From NCBI RefSeq assembly GCF_004136575.1, contig NZ_NOIQ01000002.1, forward strand, positions 124,001-188,000: a stretch of DNA of 64,000 bases, written 5' to 3'. Position 1 is the stretch's first letter; each line of letters begins with the position of its first letter. A program made the position numbers and the translations under genes. Positions 34,111 through 43,318 of this stretch are shown here, piece by piece. The notes under the pieces are model-generated. The model did not search any database, had not been told where the DNA came from, and saw only the letters and a list, made by a program, of their open reading frames with translations. Origin of the DNA: Rothia koreensis. Its GTDB lineage: Bacteria; Actinomycetota; Actinomycetes; Actinomycetales; Micrococcaceae.

Positions 34111-37047
34111 GTGCCAACACAGGGCAAGGGCAAGACGACCGGCAAGAGCCTCCTCATTGTGGAGTCTCCTTCGAAGGTCAAGACCATCGGGGGTTACTTG
34201 GGGGACGCGTATGTCGTCGAGTCGTCCATGGGCCACATCCGAGACCTTCCCCAGCCCTCGGAGTTGCCCGCTGAGCTCAAGAAGACTCCCGTCGGCAAGT
34301 TAGCTGTGGACATCGACCAAGGGTTCGAGCCGTACTACGTGGTCAACCCGGACAAGAAGAAGAAGGTCACCGAACTCAAGCGTCTGCTCAAAGAATGTGA
34401 CGCCTTGTATCTGGCCACCGATGCCGATCGCGAGGGCGAAGCGATCGCGTGGCATCTTCTCGAGGTCCTCAAGCCCAAGGTGCCCGTTCACCGCGTGACC
34501 TTCCCAGAAATCACCAAGGAAGCTGTCGAGCGGGGATTCGAGAACGTGCGATCGATCGACGACTCCCTCGTCGACGCGCAGGAAACTCGGCGCGTTCTCG
34601 ACAGGATCTACGGCTACGAACTGTCGCCGGTTCTGTGGCGCAAGGTCTCCCAGGGCCTTTCCGCGGGCCGTGTGCAATCGGTCGCAACCCGGCTGGTCGT
34701 CGAGCGCGAGCGGGAACGCATGAAATTCCGGTCGGCGCAGTACTGGGACCTGGCGGGAATCTTCGAGACGAAGGCATCGGAGAGCTTCAAGGCCAAGCTC
34801 TCGGCGTTGGACGGGATGCGCGTGGCGTCCGGAAAGGACTTCGCGGATTCCGGGGAGCTCAAGCAGAGCGCCCGGGCCAAGGTTGCGCACCTCGACGAAG
34901 AGACGGCCCGCGGCCTGGTCTCTGCGCTGGAGGGGTCGGAGTTCTCGGTCTCCTCGGTGGAGACCAAGCCGTATACCCGTCGCCCGGCCGCGCCGTTCAC
35001 GACGTCGACTCTGCAGCAGGAATCGGCCCGAAAGCTGCGGTTCTCCTCCCGGTCGACCATGCAGGTCGCACAGCGTCTGTACGAGAACGGTTACATCACC
35101 TACATGCGTACAGACTCGGTCGCGCTCTCTGACCAGGCCGTGAACGCTGCGCGTGCGCAGGCGACCGAGCTCTACGGCGCCGATCACGTCCCGTCCAAGC
35201 CGCGGCTCTATGCCTCGAAGTCGAAGAATGCCCAGGAGGCACACGAGGCAATTCGCCCAGCTGGCGATTCCTTCCGCACACCGGCCGCGGTCAAGTCCAG
35301 GCTGTCCTCGGACGAATTCCGGCTCTACGAATTGATCTGGAAGCGCACCGTGGCCTCGCAGATGGCCGATGCCAAGGGGCAGACGGCGTCCATCAAGCTC
35401 GAAGCGCAGACCAACGATTCCCGGACGGCGGAGTTCTCGGCATCGGGCACGGTCATCACCTTCCGGGGATTCATGGCCGCCTACGAGGAAGGCAAGGACG
35501 CCGCCCGGGATGCTGAAGACGCCAAGGACGGCGACGACAAACGACTCCCGAACATGGCCGAGGGCGACCGGCTCACCGGCCGCGACATCGAGGCCAACGC
35601 CCACGAGACGTCGCCGCCTCCTCGCTACACGGAGGCCTCGCTCGTGAAGGCCATGGACGACCTGGGGATCGGACGCCCGTCGACCTATGCGGCGGTCATT
35701 TCGACGATCATGGACCGCGGGTACGTCAACAACCGCTCGGGCTCATTGGTGCCCTCCTGGACCGCTTTCTCCGTGGTCCGGCTCCTGGAAGAACACTTCT
35801 CCCGCTACGTCGACTACGAGTTCACCGCGGAAATGGAAGAGGACCTCGACAGGATCGCACGGGGCGAAGAGCAACGGACCGACTGGTTGACCGGTTTCTA
35901 CTTCGGGAACGCATCCAGGAACGGGCTGAAACCGATCGTGGAGAACCTGGGCGAGATCGATGCTCGGGCCGTGAACTCCATCGAGATCACGGATGGCGTG
36001 ACGCTCAGGGTCGGACGGTACGGCCCCTACCTCGAGACCGGCGGAACGGTGGACGAGGACACCGGGGAGATCAAGGATCCGATTCGGGCAAACGTGCCCA
36101 GCGACCTCGCCCCCGACGAGCTCACGGCCGAGAAAGCCGCCGAACTCATCGAGCAGGGCAAGGCGGACGGCAGGGAGCTGGGGACCAACCCGGAGAACGG
36201 GCGCACAATTCTGGCCAAGGACGGCCGCTTCGGGCCCTACGTGACCGAAGTGGTTCCCGAGCCCACCGAGGAGGAACTGGCGAATCAGCCGGTCGAGTAC
36301 TACAAGAACGGCAAGCCCAAGCCGCCGAAGAAGCCCAAGAAGGAGAAGCCGCGCACGGCTTCGCTCCTGAAGTCGATGTCGCTCCAGACCGTGACGCTCG
36401 AGGACGCCCTCAAACTGCTGTCACTGCCGCGCGTCGTCGGCACCGACGACGAAGGCACGGAGATCACGGCCCAGAACGGCAGGTACGGCCCCTACCTCAA
36501 GAAGGGGACGGACTCGCGCTCGCTGAGTTCGGAGGAGCAGATCTTCTCGATCACGGTGGACGAGGCCTTGGCGATCTACGCTCAGCCCAAGCAGAGGGGG
36601 AGGGCGGCCGCCAAGCCGCCCCTTGCCGAACTCGGAAAGGATCCGAGCAATGACAAGCCGATTGTGATCAAGGATGGGCGCTTCGGACCGTATGTGACGG
36701 ATGGGGAAACCAACGTCACGGTTCCCAGGTCCGAAACCGTCGAGTCCATGACCCACACCCGGGCGGTGGAGCTGCTCGCGGACAAACGAGCCAAGGGGCC
36801 GGTCAAGAAGAAGTCCGGAACGGCCAAGAAGTCCGGAACGACCAAGAAGACCGCGACCAAGAAGACCGCGGCCAAGAAGACCGCGGCCAAGAAGACCTCG
36901 ACCACGAAGTCATCGTCCGCGTCCGGGACCAAGAAGACGTCGGCGGCCAAGTCCACTGCCACGAAGTCCTCCGGGACCAAGTCCGTGACCTCGAAGTCGG
37001 CGTCGAAGTCCACGGCGTCGAAATCCACGGCGAGCAAGGACCACTAG
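34111..37047 (+). CDS. topA: DNA topoisomerase I
   Basis: Type IA topoisomerase that relaxes negative supercoils, 978 residues. TOPRIM domain: LLIVESPSKVKTI and ATDADREGEAIAWHL. The active Tyr is in YITYMRTDS (about residue 331). No Cys4 zinc fingers are present; instead several repeated GRYGPYL/DGRFGPYVT units form the C-terminal domain, as in actinobacteria. The last 90 residues are a Lys/Ser/Thr/Ala-rich tail. GTG 34111 is preferred because AAGGAG precedes it; ATG 34093 is in frame but lacks such a site. Confidence 0.93.
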   Translation: MPTQGKGKTTGKSLLIVESPSKVKTIGGYLGDAYVVESSMGHIRDLPQPSELPAELKKTPVGKLAVDIDQGFEPYYVVNPDKKKKVTELKRLLKECDALYLATDADREGEAIAWHLLEVLKPKVPVHRVTFPEITKEAVERGFENVRSIDDSLVDAQETRRVLDRIYGYELSPVLWRKVSQGLSAGRVQSVATRLVVERERERMKFRSAQYWDLAGIFETKASESFKAKLSALDGMRVASGKDFADSGELKQSARAKVAHLDEETARGLVSALEGSEFSVSSVETKPYTRRPAAPFTTSTLQQESARKLRFSSRSTMQVAQRLYENGYITYMRTDSVALSDQAVNAARAQATELYGADHVPSKPRLYASKSKNAQEAHEAIRPAGDSFRTPAAVKSRLSSDEFRLYELIWKRTVASQMADAKGQTASIKLEAQTNDSRTAEFSASGTVITFRGFMAAYEEGKDAARDAEDAKDGDDKRLPNMAEGDRLTGRDIEANAHETSPPPRYTEASLVKAMDDLGIGRPSTYAAVISTIMDRGYVNNRSGSLVPSWTAFSVVRLLEEHFSRYVDYEFTAEMEEDLDRIARGEEQRTDWLTGFYFGNASRNGLKPIVENLGEIDARAVNSIEITDGVTLRVGRYGPYLETGGTVDEDTGEIKDPIRANVPSDLAPDELTAEKAAELIEQGKADGRELGTNPENGRTILAKDGRFGPYVTEVVPEPTEEELANQPVEYYKNGKPKPPKKPKKEKPRTASLLKSMSLQTVTLEDALKLLSLPRVVGTDDEGTEITAQNGRYGPYLKKGTDSRSLSSEEQIFSITVDEALAIYAQPKQRGRAAAKPPLAELGKDPSNDKPIVIKDGRFGPYVTDGETNVTVPRSETVESMTHTRAVELLADKRAKGPVKKKSGTAKKSGTTKKTATKKTAAKKTAAKKTSTTKSSSASGTKKTSAAKSTATKSSGTKSVTSKSASKSTASKSTASKDH
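36841..36900 (+). repeat. 15-bp tandem repeat coding the topA lysine tail
   Basis: Four consecutive units of the form RCCAAGAAGACCGCG, coding KKTA-type pentapeptides, inside the topA 3' end. Looser copies continue to about 37040 as K-S/T-A units. Such tails give topoisomerase I DNA affinity and processivity in mycobacteria and streptomycetes. Copy number is likely to vary between strains. Confidence 0.8.
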
Positions 37048-37048
37048 G

Positions 37049-38032
37049 ATGAGGCTGTCTGTCCTGGACGTCGGCTCCAACACGGTTCATCTGCTCCTGC
37101 TGGACGTGCAGCCGGGCTCCCGACCGGAACCGTATGCGTCGCACAAGATGCCATTGCAACTGGTCCAATACCTCGACCAGGACGGAAACATCTCGGACGC
37201 CGGCCGGGACGCCTTGACGAAATTCGTGATCGAAGCGCGAGATTTCGCGGCGGAGCACGACGCGGAGGATCTGCTGGCCTTCGCGACCTCTGCCATCCGT
37301 GAAGCAGGCAACGGGGCGGAGGTTCTGGACTTCGTCAAGTCGACCAGTGGAGTCAACCTCACCGAGATATCCGGAGACCAGGAAGCTGCCATCACCTATT
37401 TCGCCGTCCGGCGATGGCAGGGCTGGGGCGCAGGAACGATTCTCGACCTGGACATCGGCGGCGGTTCCTTCGAAATGGCCATAGGCGACGACGCGTTGCC
37501 CGATGTGGCCGTCTCGACTCCGCTGGGCGCAGGTCGCCTCACGCGGCAATTCATCCACCACGACCAGGCGAAGCCCAAGGAGATCAAGGCTCTGCGCAAG
37601 CACGTCAAGGAGACGCTCAAGCCGGCCGTCGACACCGTGAAGAAGGCGGGGTCCCCGAACATGGTGGTCGGCACGTCCAAGACCTTCCGTTCCTTGGCAC
37701 GCATCTGCGGGGCCGCCCCCTACGCGGCCGGCCCATACGTCAAACGTGAGTTCCATCTGGAAGACCTTCGACTGTGGACGCGACGGATGGAGGCGATGAC
37801 GACGAAGGAACGCGCCGACCTTCCCGGCGTGTCCTCCAAGCGAGCGGCCCAGATTCTCGCGGGAGGGATCGTCGCCGAGACCGCGATGGACCTGTACGGC
37901 ATCACGATCATGCGGTCCGTGCCCTGGGCACTCAGGGAGGGGCTCATCCTCCGGCGTATGGACCGGCTGAATTCCCAGGATTCGATGGCCACGGTCGATC
38001 CCAAAACACTGACATCGATCGCCAAGGAGTAG
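37049..38032 (+). CDS. Ppx/GppA family phosphatase (exopolyphosphatase-like)
   Basis: 327-residue sugar-kinase/actin-fold enzyme. LDVGSNTVHLLLLD near the N-terminus and LDIGGGSFEMAIG near residue 133 are the nucleotide/phosphate loops, with GTSKTFRSLARICG later. Family enzymes cleave polyphosphate or pppGpp. The short length matches the single-domain actinobacterial Ppx1 type. It begins 1 base after the topA stop and precedes an isomerase-like gene, an order also known from mycobacteria. Confidence 0.9.
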   Translation: MRLSVLDVGSNTVHLLLLDVQPGSRPEPYASHKMPLQLVQYLDQDGNISDAGRDALTKFVIEARDFAAEHDAEDLLAFATSAIREAGNGAEVLDFVKSTSGVNLTEISGDQEAAITYFAVRRWQGWGAGTILDLDIGGGSFEMAIGDDALPDVAVSTPLGAGRLTRQFIHHDQAKPKEIKALRKHVKETLKPAVDTVKKAGSPNMVVGTSKTFRSLARICGAAPYAAGPYVKREFHLEDLRLWTRRMEAMTTKERADLPGVSSKRAAQILAGGIVAETAMDLYGITIMRSVPWALREGLILRRMDRLNSQDSMATVDPKTLTSIAKE

Positions 38033-38037
38033 TCACG

Positions 38038-38862
38038 GTGGAGGAATCTGTTCCGGAAACGGTAGCCGCCCATGGGGCCGAATCGCCCTCGAGGCCCGTT
38101 GCTCTCTCGACGTCCTCGGTGTTCCCGATGGGAGTCAAGGACACGTTCGCCGTCGCCCGGGACCTGGGGTACGACGCCGTGGAGGTCATGATCACGGGCA
38201 ACCCGCTCAGCCGCGACCCGGACGAGTTGCTGGACTACGTGCAGGAGTACCAGCTGCCGATCGCCGCAATCCACGCTCCAACCCTCTTGCTGACCCAACA
38301 CGTGTGGGGCGATGCGTGGAACAAGATACGTCTTGCAGCAAAAATGGTGCACCGGGTCGGGGCTGACGTCATGGTCGCCCACCCACCGTTCGTGTGGCAG
38401 CGGAAGTATGCGAAAACATTCCCGGAGGGGGTGCGGCGCATTTCGGACGAAGAAGGCGTGAAGATCGCGGTCGAGAACATGTACCCGTGGCGTGTCGCCG
38501 GACGGGAAGTTCTCATGTACGCGCCTCACTGGTCACCGCTGGGCCAAGACTACGAGTGGGTGACCTGGGATTTCTCCCACGCGGCGGCCTCCGGAACGAA
38601 CTCTTTGGACGCCGTTCGTCAGCTCGGCGACCGGCTGGGCCACGTCCATCTGACGGACGGTTCCGGACAATCCGTCATGGACGAACACGCCCGCCCTGGG
38701 CTGGGGACCCAACCCGTCGCGGAAACTCTTCATCACCTCGTCGAGACCGACTGGAAAGGCGTGGTTGCGGTCGAGGTCTCGACCCGCAAGGCCAAGGACA
38801 CCGGCCAGATCGACGAGTGGTTGGCCGAATCCCTCGATTTCGCCCGACGCCACCTTCGATAA
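38038..38862 (+). CDS. Sugar phosphate isomerase/epimerase family TIM-barrel protein
   Basis: 274 residues from GTG 38038, which has AAGGAG 8 bases upstream inside the ppx end. AP endonuclease 2-like barrel with HAPTLLLTQHVWGD, VAHPPFVWQ, AVENMYPW and GHVHLTDGSG as metal- and substrate-binding strands. The reaction is unknown. Its place between Ppx and ProC mirrors Rv0498 in mycobacteria. Confidence 0.83.
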   Translation: MEESVPETVAAHGAESPSRPVALSTSSVFPMGVKDTFAVARDLGYDAVEVMITGNPLSRDPDELLDYVQEYQLPIAAIHAPTLLLTQHVWGDAWNKIRLAAKMVHRVGADVMVAHPPFVWQRKYAKTFPEGVRRISDEEGVKIAVENMYPWRVAGREVLMYAPHWSPLGQDYEWVTWDFSHAAASGTNSLDAVRQLGDRLGHVHLTDGSGQSVMDEHARPGLGTQPVAETLHHLVETDWKGVVAVEVSTRKAKDTGQIDEWLAESLDFARRHLR

Positions 38863-38903
38863 CGTAGGAGCAGACCGCGCAAGAAACTCTACGAGGAGGA
38901 ACC

Positions 38904-39755
38904 ATGTCCGAACCCATCATCACGTTCCTGGGAACCGGGTCCATGAACGGCTCGATCATGTCCGGCTTGCTCGCCGGCGGGACGGCCCCGGAGCGGGTCC
39001 GCGCCACGACCCGTTCGGCGGCCAGCGCCCGCAAGCTGAAGGAGTCGCTTCCGGAAGACCAGCGCGATGTGACCGTGTACTCGGGGGAGGACAACGAATC
39101 GGCCAACCTCGACGCCGTGAAGGACGCCGACGTCGTCCTCCTCGGGGTCAAGCCCAAAGGAATTCTGGACCTGGCCGCAGAGATCAAGGACGCCCTCGCT
39201 GACGATGCACTGGTCATTTCAGTGGCTGCGGGCATTGATCTGGCGATGCTGGAAGGCGAGTTGCGCGCAGGACAGCCGGTCATCCGGTCCATGCCCAACA
39301 CTCCGTCTCGTGTCGGTCGCGGCGTGATCGCCCTCGCGGCGGGGACGCACTGCACGCCGGAGCAGCTGAAGCTTGCCCACGAGGTTCTGGCCAATTCGGG
39401 GACCGTTTTGGACGTGGAGGAAGACCAGATCAACGCCGTCACCGGCGTGTCAGGGTCCGGCCCGGCCTATGCGTTCTTCCTCGCCGAAGCCATGCAGAAG
39501 GCAGGGGAGGCGATGGGGCTCGACAGCGAGACGGCCCGCCTCCTGGCCAAGGAGACCGTGTCAGGGGCCGGCGAACTGCTCCATGCGGATGACGCCGACC
39601 CGGAAGCCCTCCGCAAGGCCGTCTCGAGCCCGAACGGAACCACGGAACGCGCGATCAATGTCTTCGCCGAGGGCGGGCTGGTCGAGCTCACGGAGAAGGC
39701 CGCCAAGGCATCCGCCAGCCGGGGCGCCGAAATGGTCGAGGAATTCCGCCGCTGA
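38904..39755 (+). CDS. proC: Pyrroline-5-carboxylate reductase
   Basis: Last step of proline synthesis, NADPH-dependent, 283 residues. The Rossmann loop is FLGTGSMNGSIMSGL. The substrate-side motifs are SMPNTPSRVGRG and TGVSGSGPAYAFFLAEAM, followed by the conserved helix LAKETVSGAGELL. The start has GAGGAGGAACC directly upstream. A hairpin between it and the convergent ktrA ends transcription. Confidence 0.96.
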   Translation: MSEPIITFLGTGSMNGSIMSGLLAGGTAPERVRATTRSAASARKLKESLPEDQRDVTVYSGEDNESANLDAVKDADVVLLGVKPKGILDLAAEIKDALADDALVISVAAGIDLAMLEGELRAGQPVIRSMPNTPSRVGRGVIALAAGTHCTPEQLKLAHEVLANSGTVLDVEEDQINAVTGVSGSGPAYAFFLAEAMQKAGEAMGLDSETARLLAKETVSGAGELLHADDADPEALRKAVSSPNGTTERAINVFAEGGLVELTEKAAKASASRGAEMVEEFRR

Positions 39756-39773
39756 GCATTTCCCCGGAACGGA

Positions 39774-39814
39774 AACCGCCGGCCACACCCGCAGAGACGG
39801 TGTGGCCGGCGGTT
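39774..39814. terminator. Bidirectional terminator between proC and the potassium operon
   Basis: Perfect 16-bp stem AACCGCCGGCCACACC with a 9-base loop, between two convergent stop codons. Confidence 0.8.
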
Positions 39815-39823
39815 CGCACGGCC

Positions 39824-40492
39824 TTATGGCCGAGCAGCGAACCGTTCGATGAGATCGACCTGGCCTGAGACGATCAGCACGTCGCGGGACGTGACCTTGG
39901 TGCGCGCCGTGGCGTAGGTGAATTCCTCACCGGGTGACTTCACTCCGACAATCGTGACCCCGTAGCGGTTCCGGACGTCCGATTCCTGCAGGGTGAACCC
40001 ATGGGTCTCCTTGGGCGGGTACATCTTGACGATGGCAAAGTCGTCGTCGAATTCGATGTAGTCCAGGAGCCGTCCGGAGACCAGGTGAGCGGTGCGCCGT
40101 CCGGCGTCGGCCTCCGGGAAGATCACGTAATGGGCTCCGATCCGGGAGAGGATCTTGCCGTGGGCGGGCGTGATTGCCTTGGCCCAAATTCTCTCGATCC
40201 CCAGGTCCACCAGGTTCGCGGTGATCAGAACGCTCGATTCGATCGAGGTCCCGACCCCGACCACCGCGGAGGTGAAGTCCCCCGCCCCGACCTGACGCAA
40301 TGCGTCGATGTCGGAAGCGTCGGCTTGGATCACGTGCGTGAGGAGGCCCGACCATTTCTGGACCATGTCCGGGTCACGCTCGATGGCCAGGACTTCCTTG
40401 TTCTGGCGGCGCAATTGCTGGGCGGTCGCTGCGCCGAAACGGCCCAGGCCGATGACCAGAACCGGCGCGTTGTGGGGTGAACGATCAGCCAA
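39824..40492 (-). CDS. ktrA: TrkA/KtrA-type potassium uptake regulatory subunit
   Basis: 222-residue cytoplasmic RCK protein that gates the TrkH partner. The RCK_N Rossmann domain has VLVIGLGRFGAATAQQL, then Asp/Glu at AIERDP for nucleotide binding and QADASDID. The RCK_C domain spans about 135-218. One RCK pair and the length fit KtrA, not the doubled E. coli TrkA. ATP/ADP and often c-di-AMP act on such proteins. Its start overlaps the upstream trkH-like gene by 8 bases. Confidence 0.9.
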   Translation of the reverse strand: MADRSPHNAPVLVIGLGRFGAATAQQLRRQNKEVLAIERDPDMVQKWSGLLTHVIQADASDIDALRQVGAGDFTSAVVGVGTSIESSVLITANLVDLGIERIWAKAITPAHGKILSRIGAHYVIFPEADAGRRTAHLVSGRLLDYIEFDDDFAIVKMYPPKETHGFTLQESDVRNRYGVTIVGVKSPGEEFTYATARTKVTSRDVLIVSGQVDLIERFAARP

Positions 40493-41894
40493 TGATGGGC
40501 CTCTCTTCCGGGTACTTGTACAAGCGACTGCGGGTCCTCAGGGCCAGACCAGTGGCCACGGTGATGGTTCCGAGACGACCAATGAACATCATGACGGACA
40601 GGACGTACAGGCCCGTCGCGGGAAGCTCGGCGGACAACCCTACGGACAGACCACACGTTGCGTAGGCCGAGATGACCTCGAACAGGATCTCGTCCAACGG
40701 GTGATGCGTGATGAGCATGAGGGCCGCGGTGCCGAGCACGACAATAGTCGCGCTCATCATGACCACCGAGATGGCGATGCGCAACACGGTGTCCGGGATC
40801 GTGCGGCGGAAAGCGATCACGTACTGGTCGCCCCGGGCCTCGGCCACGATGGCGATGAAGATGACGGCCATCGTCGTGATCTTGACGCCGCCCGCGGTGG
40901 AGCCCGAACCTCCTCCCACGAACATCAGCAAGTCGGTCAGGAGCTTGGTGATCGAGTTCGTCTGATCCATGTCGACGAGATTGAACCCGCCCGACCGTGT
41001 CATGACCGAAGCGAAGACCGAATGCAGCAATCGTTCCACGATGCCCTCGTTGCCGATCGTGTCCCGGTTGTTCCATTCGGCCGCACCCCAGAGGAAAGAT
41101 CCCAGGACCACCAGCAACAGCGACCCGAAGACGGTGATGCGGGCATTCAGGTTCCAATGCCGGAGTCGGAGCCCGAACATCCTGACCACCAGGATCACGG
41201 GAAATCCGAGGGAACCGACCCAGACGCCGGCGCACAAGGGCAAGAGAATCCACCAGTCGTTGCCGTAAGGAACCAGCCCGTCCGTGTGCGGAGTGAATCC
41301 CGCGTTGTTGAAGGAAGAGATCCCGTAGAACACTCCGTGCCACAGGGCCTGGGGGAGATCTTCGCCGAGCGTCATGAGTCGCAGAGCCAGAATGGCCGCA
41401 ATGATGCCCTCGATGCTCGCGGAGGTCAGCACGACGGTGCGCAACAGGGAGCCGACCTCGCCGAGTTTGCCCTGTCGGCTCGTGATGTTGAGGCCTTCCT
41501 GCGCGAAGAGCTTGGTGCGCAACCCCAGTTTCCGTCCCAGCGCCATGGACAGCAACGACGTCATGGTCAGGGTCCCCAGACCGCCGATCTGGACGCCCAG
41601 AAGAATCACGAACTGCCCGAACAGGGACCACTGGGTCGACGTCGTCAGCGTGGTGAGGCCGGTGACGGTCACGGCCGACGTCGCCGTGAACGTGGCCTGC
41701 TCCAGGGCCGGTGGATGCCCGGATCGGCTGGCAACAGGAAGCATGAGCATGAGCGAGCACAGCACGATCACGAGGAAGAACAACGTGATGGAGATGCGTG
41801 AGGGAGTGGTCCCGAAGATCCGATTGACCAGGTCCCTGACCTGATCCACGGGGCGGCGGGGCTCCGCGGCCAGGGTGGTGTCCTTGCTCAACAC
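40485..41894 (-). CDS. ktrB: TrkH/KtrB-type potassium uptake transmembrane subunit
   Basis: 469-residue membrane protein with four M1-P-M2 repeats. P-loop filters are visible as TSAVTVTGL, ISSFNNAGF, MTRSGGFN and AYATCGLSVGL, with the third glycine-rich gating loop VGGGSGSTAGGVK. GTG 41894 is selected because AGGAG lies 5 bases upstream; the longer open frame overlaps acuC's control region. It forms an operon with ktrA and is divergent from acuC. Confidence 0.92.
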   Translation of the reverse strand: MLSKDTTLAAEPRRPVDQVRDLVNRIFGTTPSRISITLFFLVIVLCSLMLMLPVASRSGHPPALEQATFTATSAVTVTGLTTLTTSTQWSLFGQFVILLGVQIGGLGTLTMTSLLSMALGRKLGLRTKLFAQEGLNITSRQGKLGEVGSLLRTVVLTSASIEGIIAAILALRLMTLGEDLPQALWHGVFYGISSFNNAGFTPHTDGLVPYGNDWWILLPLCAGVWVGSLGFPVILVVRMFGLRLRHWNLNARITVFGSLLLVVLGSFLWGAAEWNNRDTIGNEGIVERLLHSVFASVMTRSGGFNLVDMDQTNSITKLLTDLLMFVGGGSGSTAGGVKITTMAVIFIAIVAEARGDQYVIAFRRTIPDTVLRIAISVVMMSATIVVLGTAALMLITHHPLDEILFEVISAYATCGLSVGLSAELPATGLYVLSVMMFIGRLGTITVATGLALRTRSRLYKYPEERPIIG

Positions 41895-42000
41895 GCGCAC
41901 TCCTGACGACGACAGTCTGACCTTCCCTAGCGTAGCGGCTGACCCGCTCTCCGACTGGCCCGAATACGCATGGGGCCGGAACGCGTGCCACAATAGGCCT

Positions 42001-43227
42001 GTGACGTCACTTACAAACTTTCGCGGAAGTGGGCAGGGTGCGGATCCGACCTCGCTGGTGACGTGGGATCCGGCGATGACCGCATATTTCTTCGGCGACT
42101 ACCACCCCATGCACCCAGGGCGACTCGATGCGACGGCGCATCTCGCGCAGGACTTGGGGCTCTTCGGTCTTCCCCACGTCACGGTGGAGAAGCCCGAGAC
42201 CGCCGACGAGGCTGCTCTGCTGACCGCGCATTCGCAACAGTACGTGGACATCGTCAAGGCCGTCAGTGAGAACCCTGACCTGAAGGTGCCGGGCAGTGGC
42301 TTGGACGGCGAGGAGACCCCCGGTTTCGCAGGGGTCCATGAGGCGGCGTCCAAACTCGCCGGCGGGACTTTGCGCGCGGCAACCGCGGTCAAGGACCAGG
42401 AGGTCGCTCGCGCGGTCAATTTCGGCGGCGGCATGCACCACGCCCACAGGGATCACGCGAGCGGATTCTGCGTGTACAACGATTGTGCCGTCGGAATCCA
42501 GTACTTGCTGGACCACGGGGTCGAGAAGGTTCTGTACATCGACATCGACGCCCATCACGGCGACGGCACACAAAGCATCTTCTGGGACGACCCTCGGGTG
42601 CTGACGATTTCCCTCCACGAGACGGGCATGTCTCTCTTCCCCGGGACCGGGTTCGCTGCGGAGACCGGACCGGAGGGGGCTGCGGCCGGAACCGCCGTGA
42701 ACGTGGCCCTGCCGACGACGGTCGCGGATGCCGATTGGCTCAGGGCCTTCCACGCGATCGTGCCGCAGCTGGCTAGGGCCTTCGAACCGGAGATCATCGT
42801 CTCGCAGCACGGGTGCGACTCGCATTTCAAAGACGACATGACCCACATGCGCTTGAGCGTGGACGCGCAGCGTGAAGCGGCCCTGTCGATCGCCGACCTG
42901 GCGAACGAACTCTGTGAGGACCGGTGGATCGCGACCGGTGGCGGCGGGTACAACTGCCTGGACGCGGTGCCCCGTGCGTGGACGCACCTGATCGGCATCG
43001 TGGCCAATCGGCCCGTCGAGGTCACGACGCCGACGCCGGAGTCGTGGCGCCGCTACATCACCGAAAAATACGGGGTCCGTGCACCACGGTTGATGGGGGA
43101 CGAGGCGGACATCTGGTGGCGCTCCTGGGAGATCGGCTTCGACCCAGGAAATGTGTTGGACAGGACGGTCATGGCAACCCGCAAGGAAGTTTTCCCCCTG
43201 TGGGGCCTCGACCCCTGGTTCGACTGA
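42001..43227 (+). CDS. acuC: Acetoin utilization protein AcuC (class I/II histone-deacetylase fold)
   Basis: Zinc-dependent lysine deacetylase, 408 residues. Catalytic elements: GGGMHHAHRDHASGFCVYND (His pair), DIDAHHGDGTQ (zinc Asp and His), SQHGCDSH and GGGGYN. In Bacillus AcuC deacetylates and reactivates acetyl-CoA synthetase, and acs is encoded 26 kb away in this window. GTG 42001 is used; the upstream open frame is ktrB promoter space. Confidence 0.92.
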   Translation: MTSLTNFRGSGQGADPTSLVTWDPAMTAYFFGDYHPMHPGRLDATAHLAQDLGLFGLPHVTVEKPETADEAALLTAHSQQYVDIVKAVSENPDLKVPGSGLDGEETPGFAGVHEAASKLAGGTLRAATAVKDQEVARAVNFGGGMHHAHRDHASGFCVYNDCAVGIQYLLDHGVEKVLYIDIDAHHGDGTQSIFWDDPRVLTISLHETGMSLFPGTGFAAETGPEGAAAGTAVNVALPTTVADADWLRAFHAIVPQLARAFEPEIIVSQHGCDSHFKDDMTHMRLSVDAQREAALSIADLANELCEDRWIATGGGGYNCLDAVPRAWTHLIGIVANRPVEVTTPTPESWRRYITEKYGVRAPRLMGDEADIWWRSWEIGFDPGNVLDRTVMATRKEVFPLWGLDPWFD

Positions 43228-43318
43228 GGATCCCGTCCGGCGAGTTCGGAACATTCATGTAGGGAACGGGCGGGCGTGTGCGCATACTCGGTACGGAATA
43301 CACCGTTATGGTGGAAGC

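Noticed and set aside
36805-37044. Repeats in topA as a possible CRISPR-like array
   Set aside because: Units are contiguous, in frame and code for a known type of lysine-rich tail; there are no spacers.
40308-41801. Long plus-strand open frame opposite the potassium transporter gene
   Set aside because: It mirrors the ktrB gene, has biased low-complexity composition (His, Asp, Gln, Glu) and no domain; an artefact of high-GC antisense frames.
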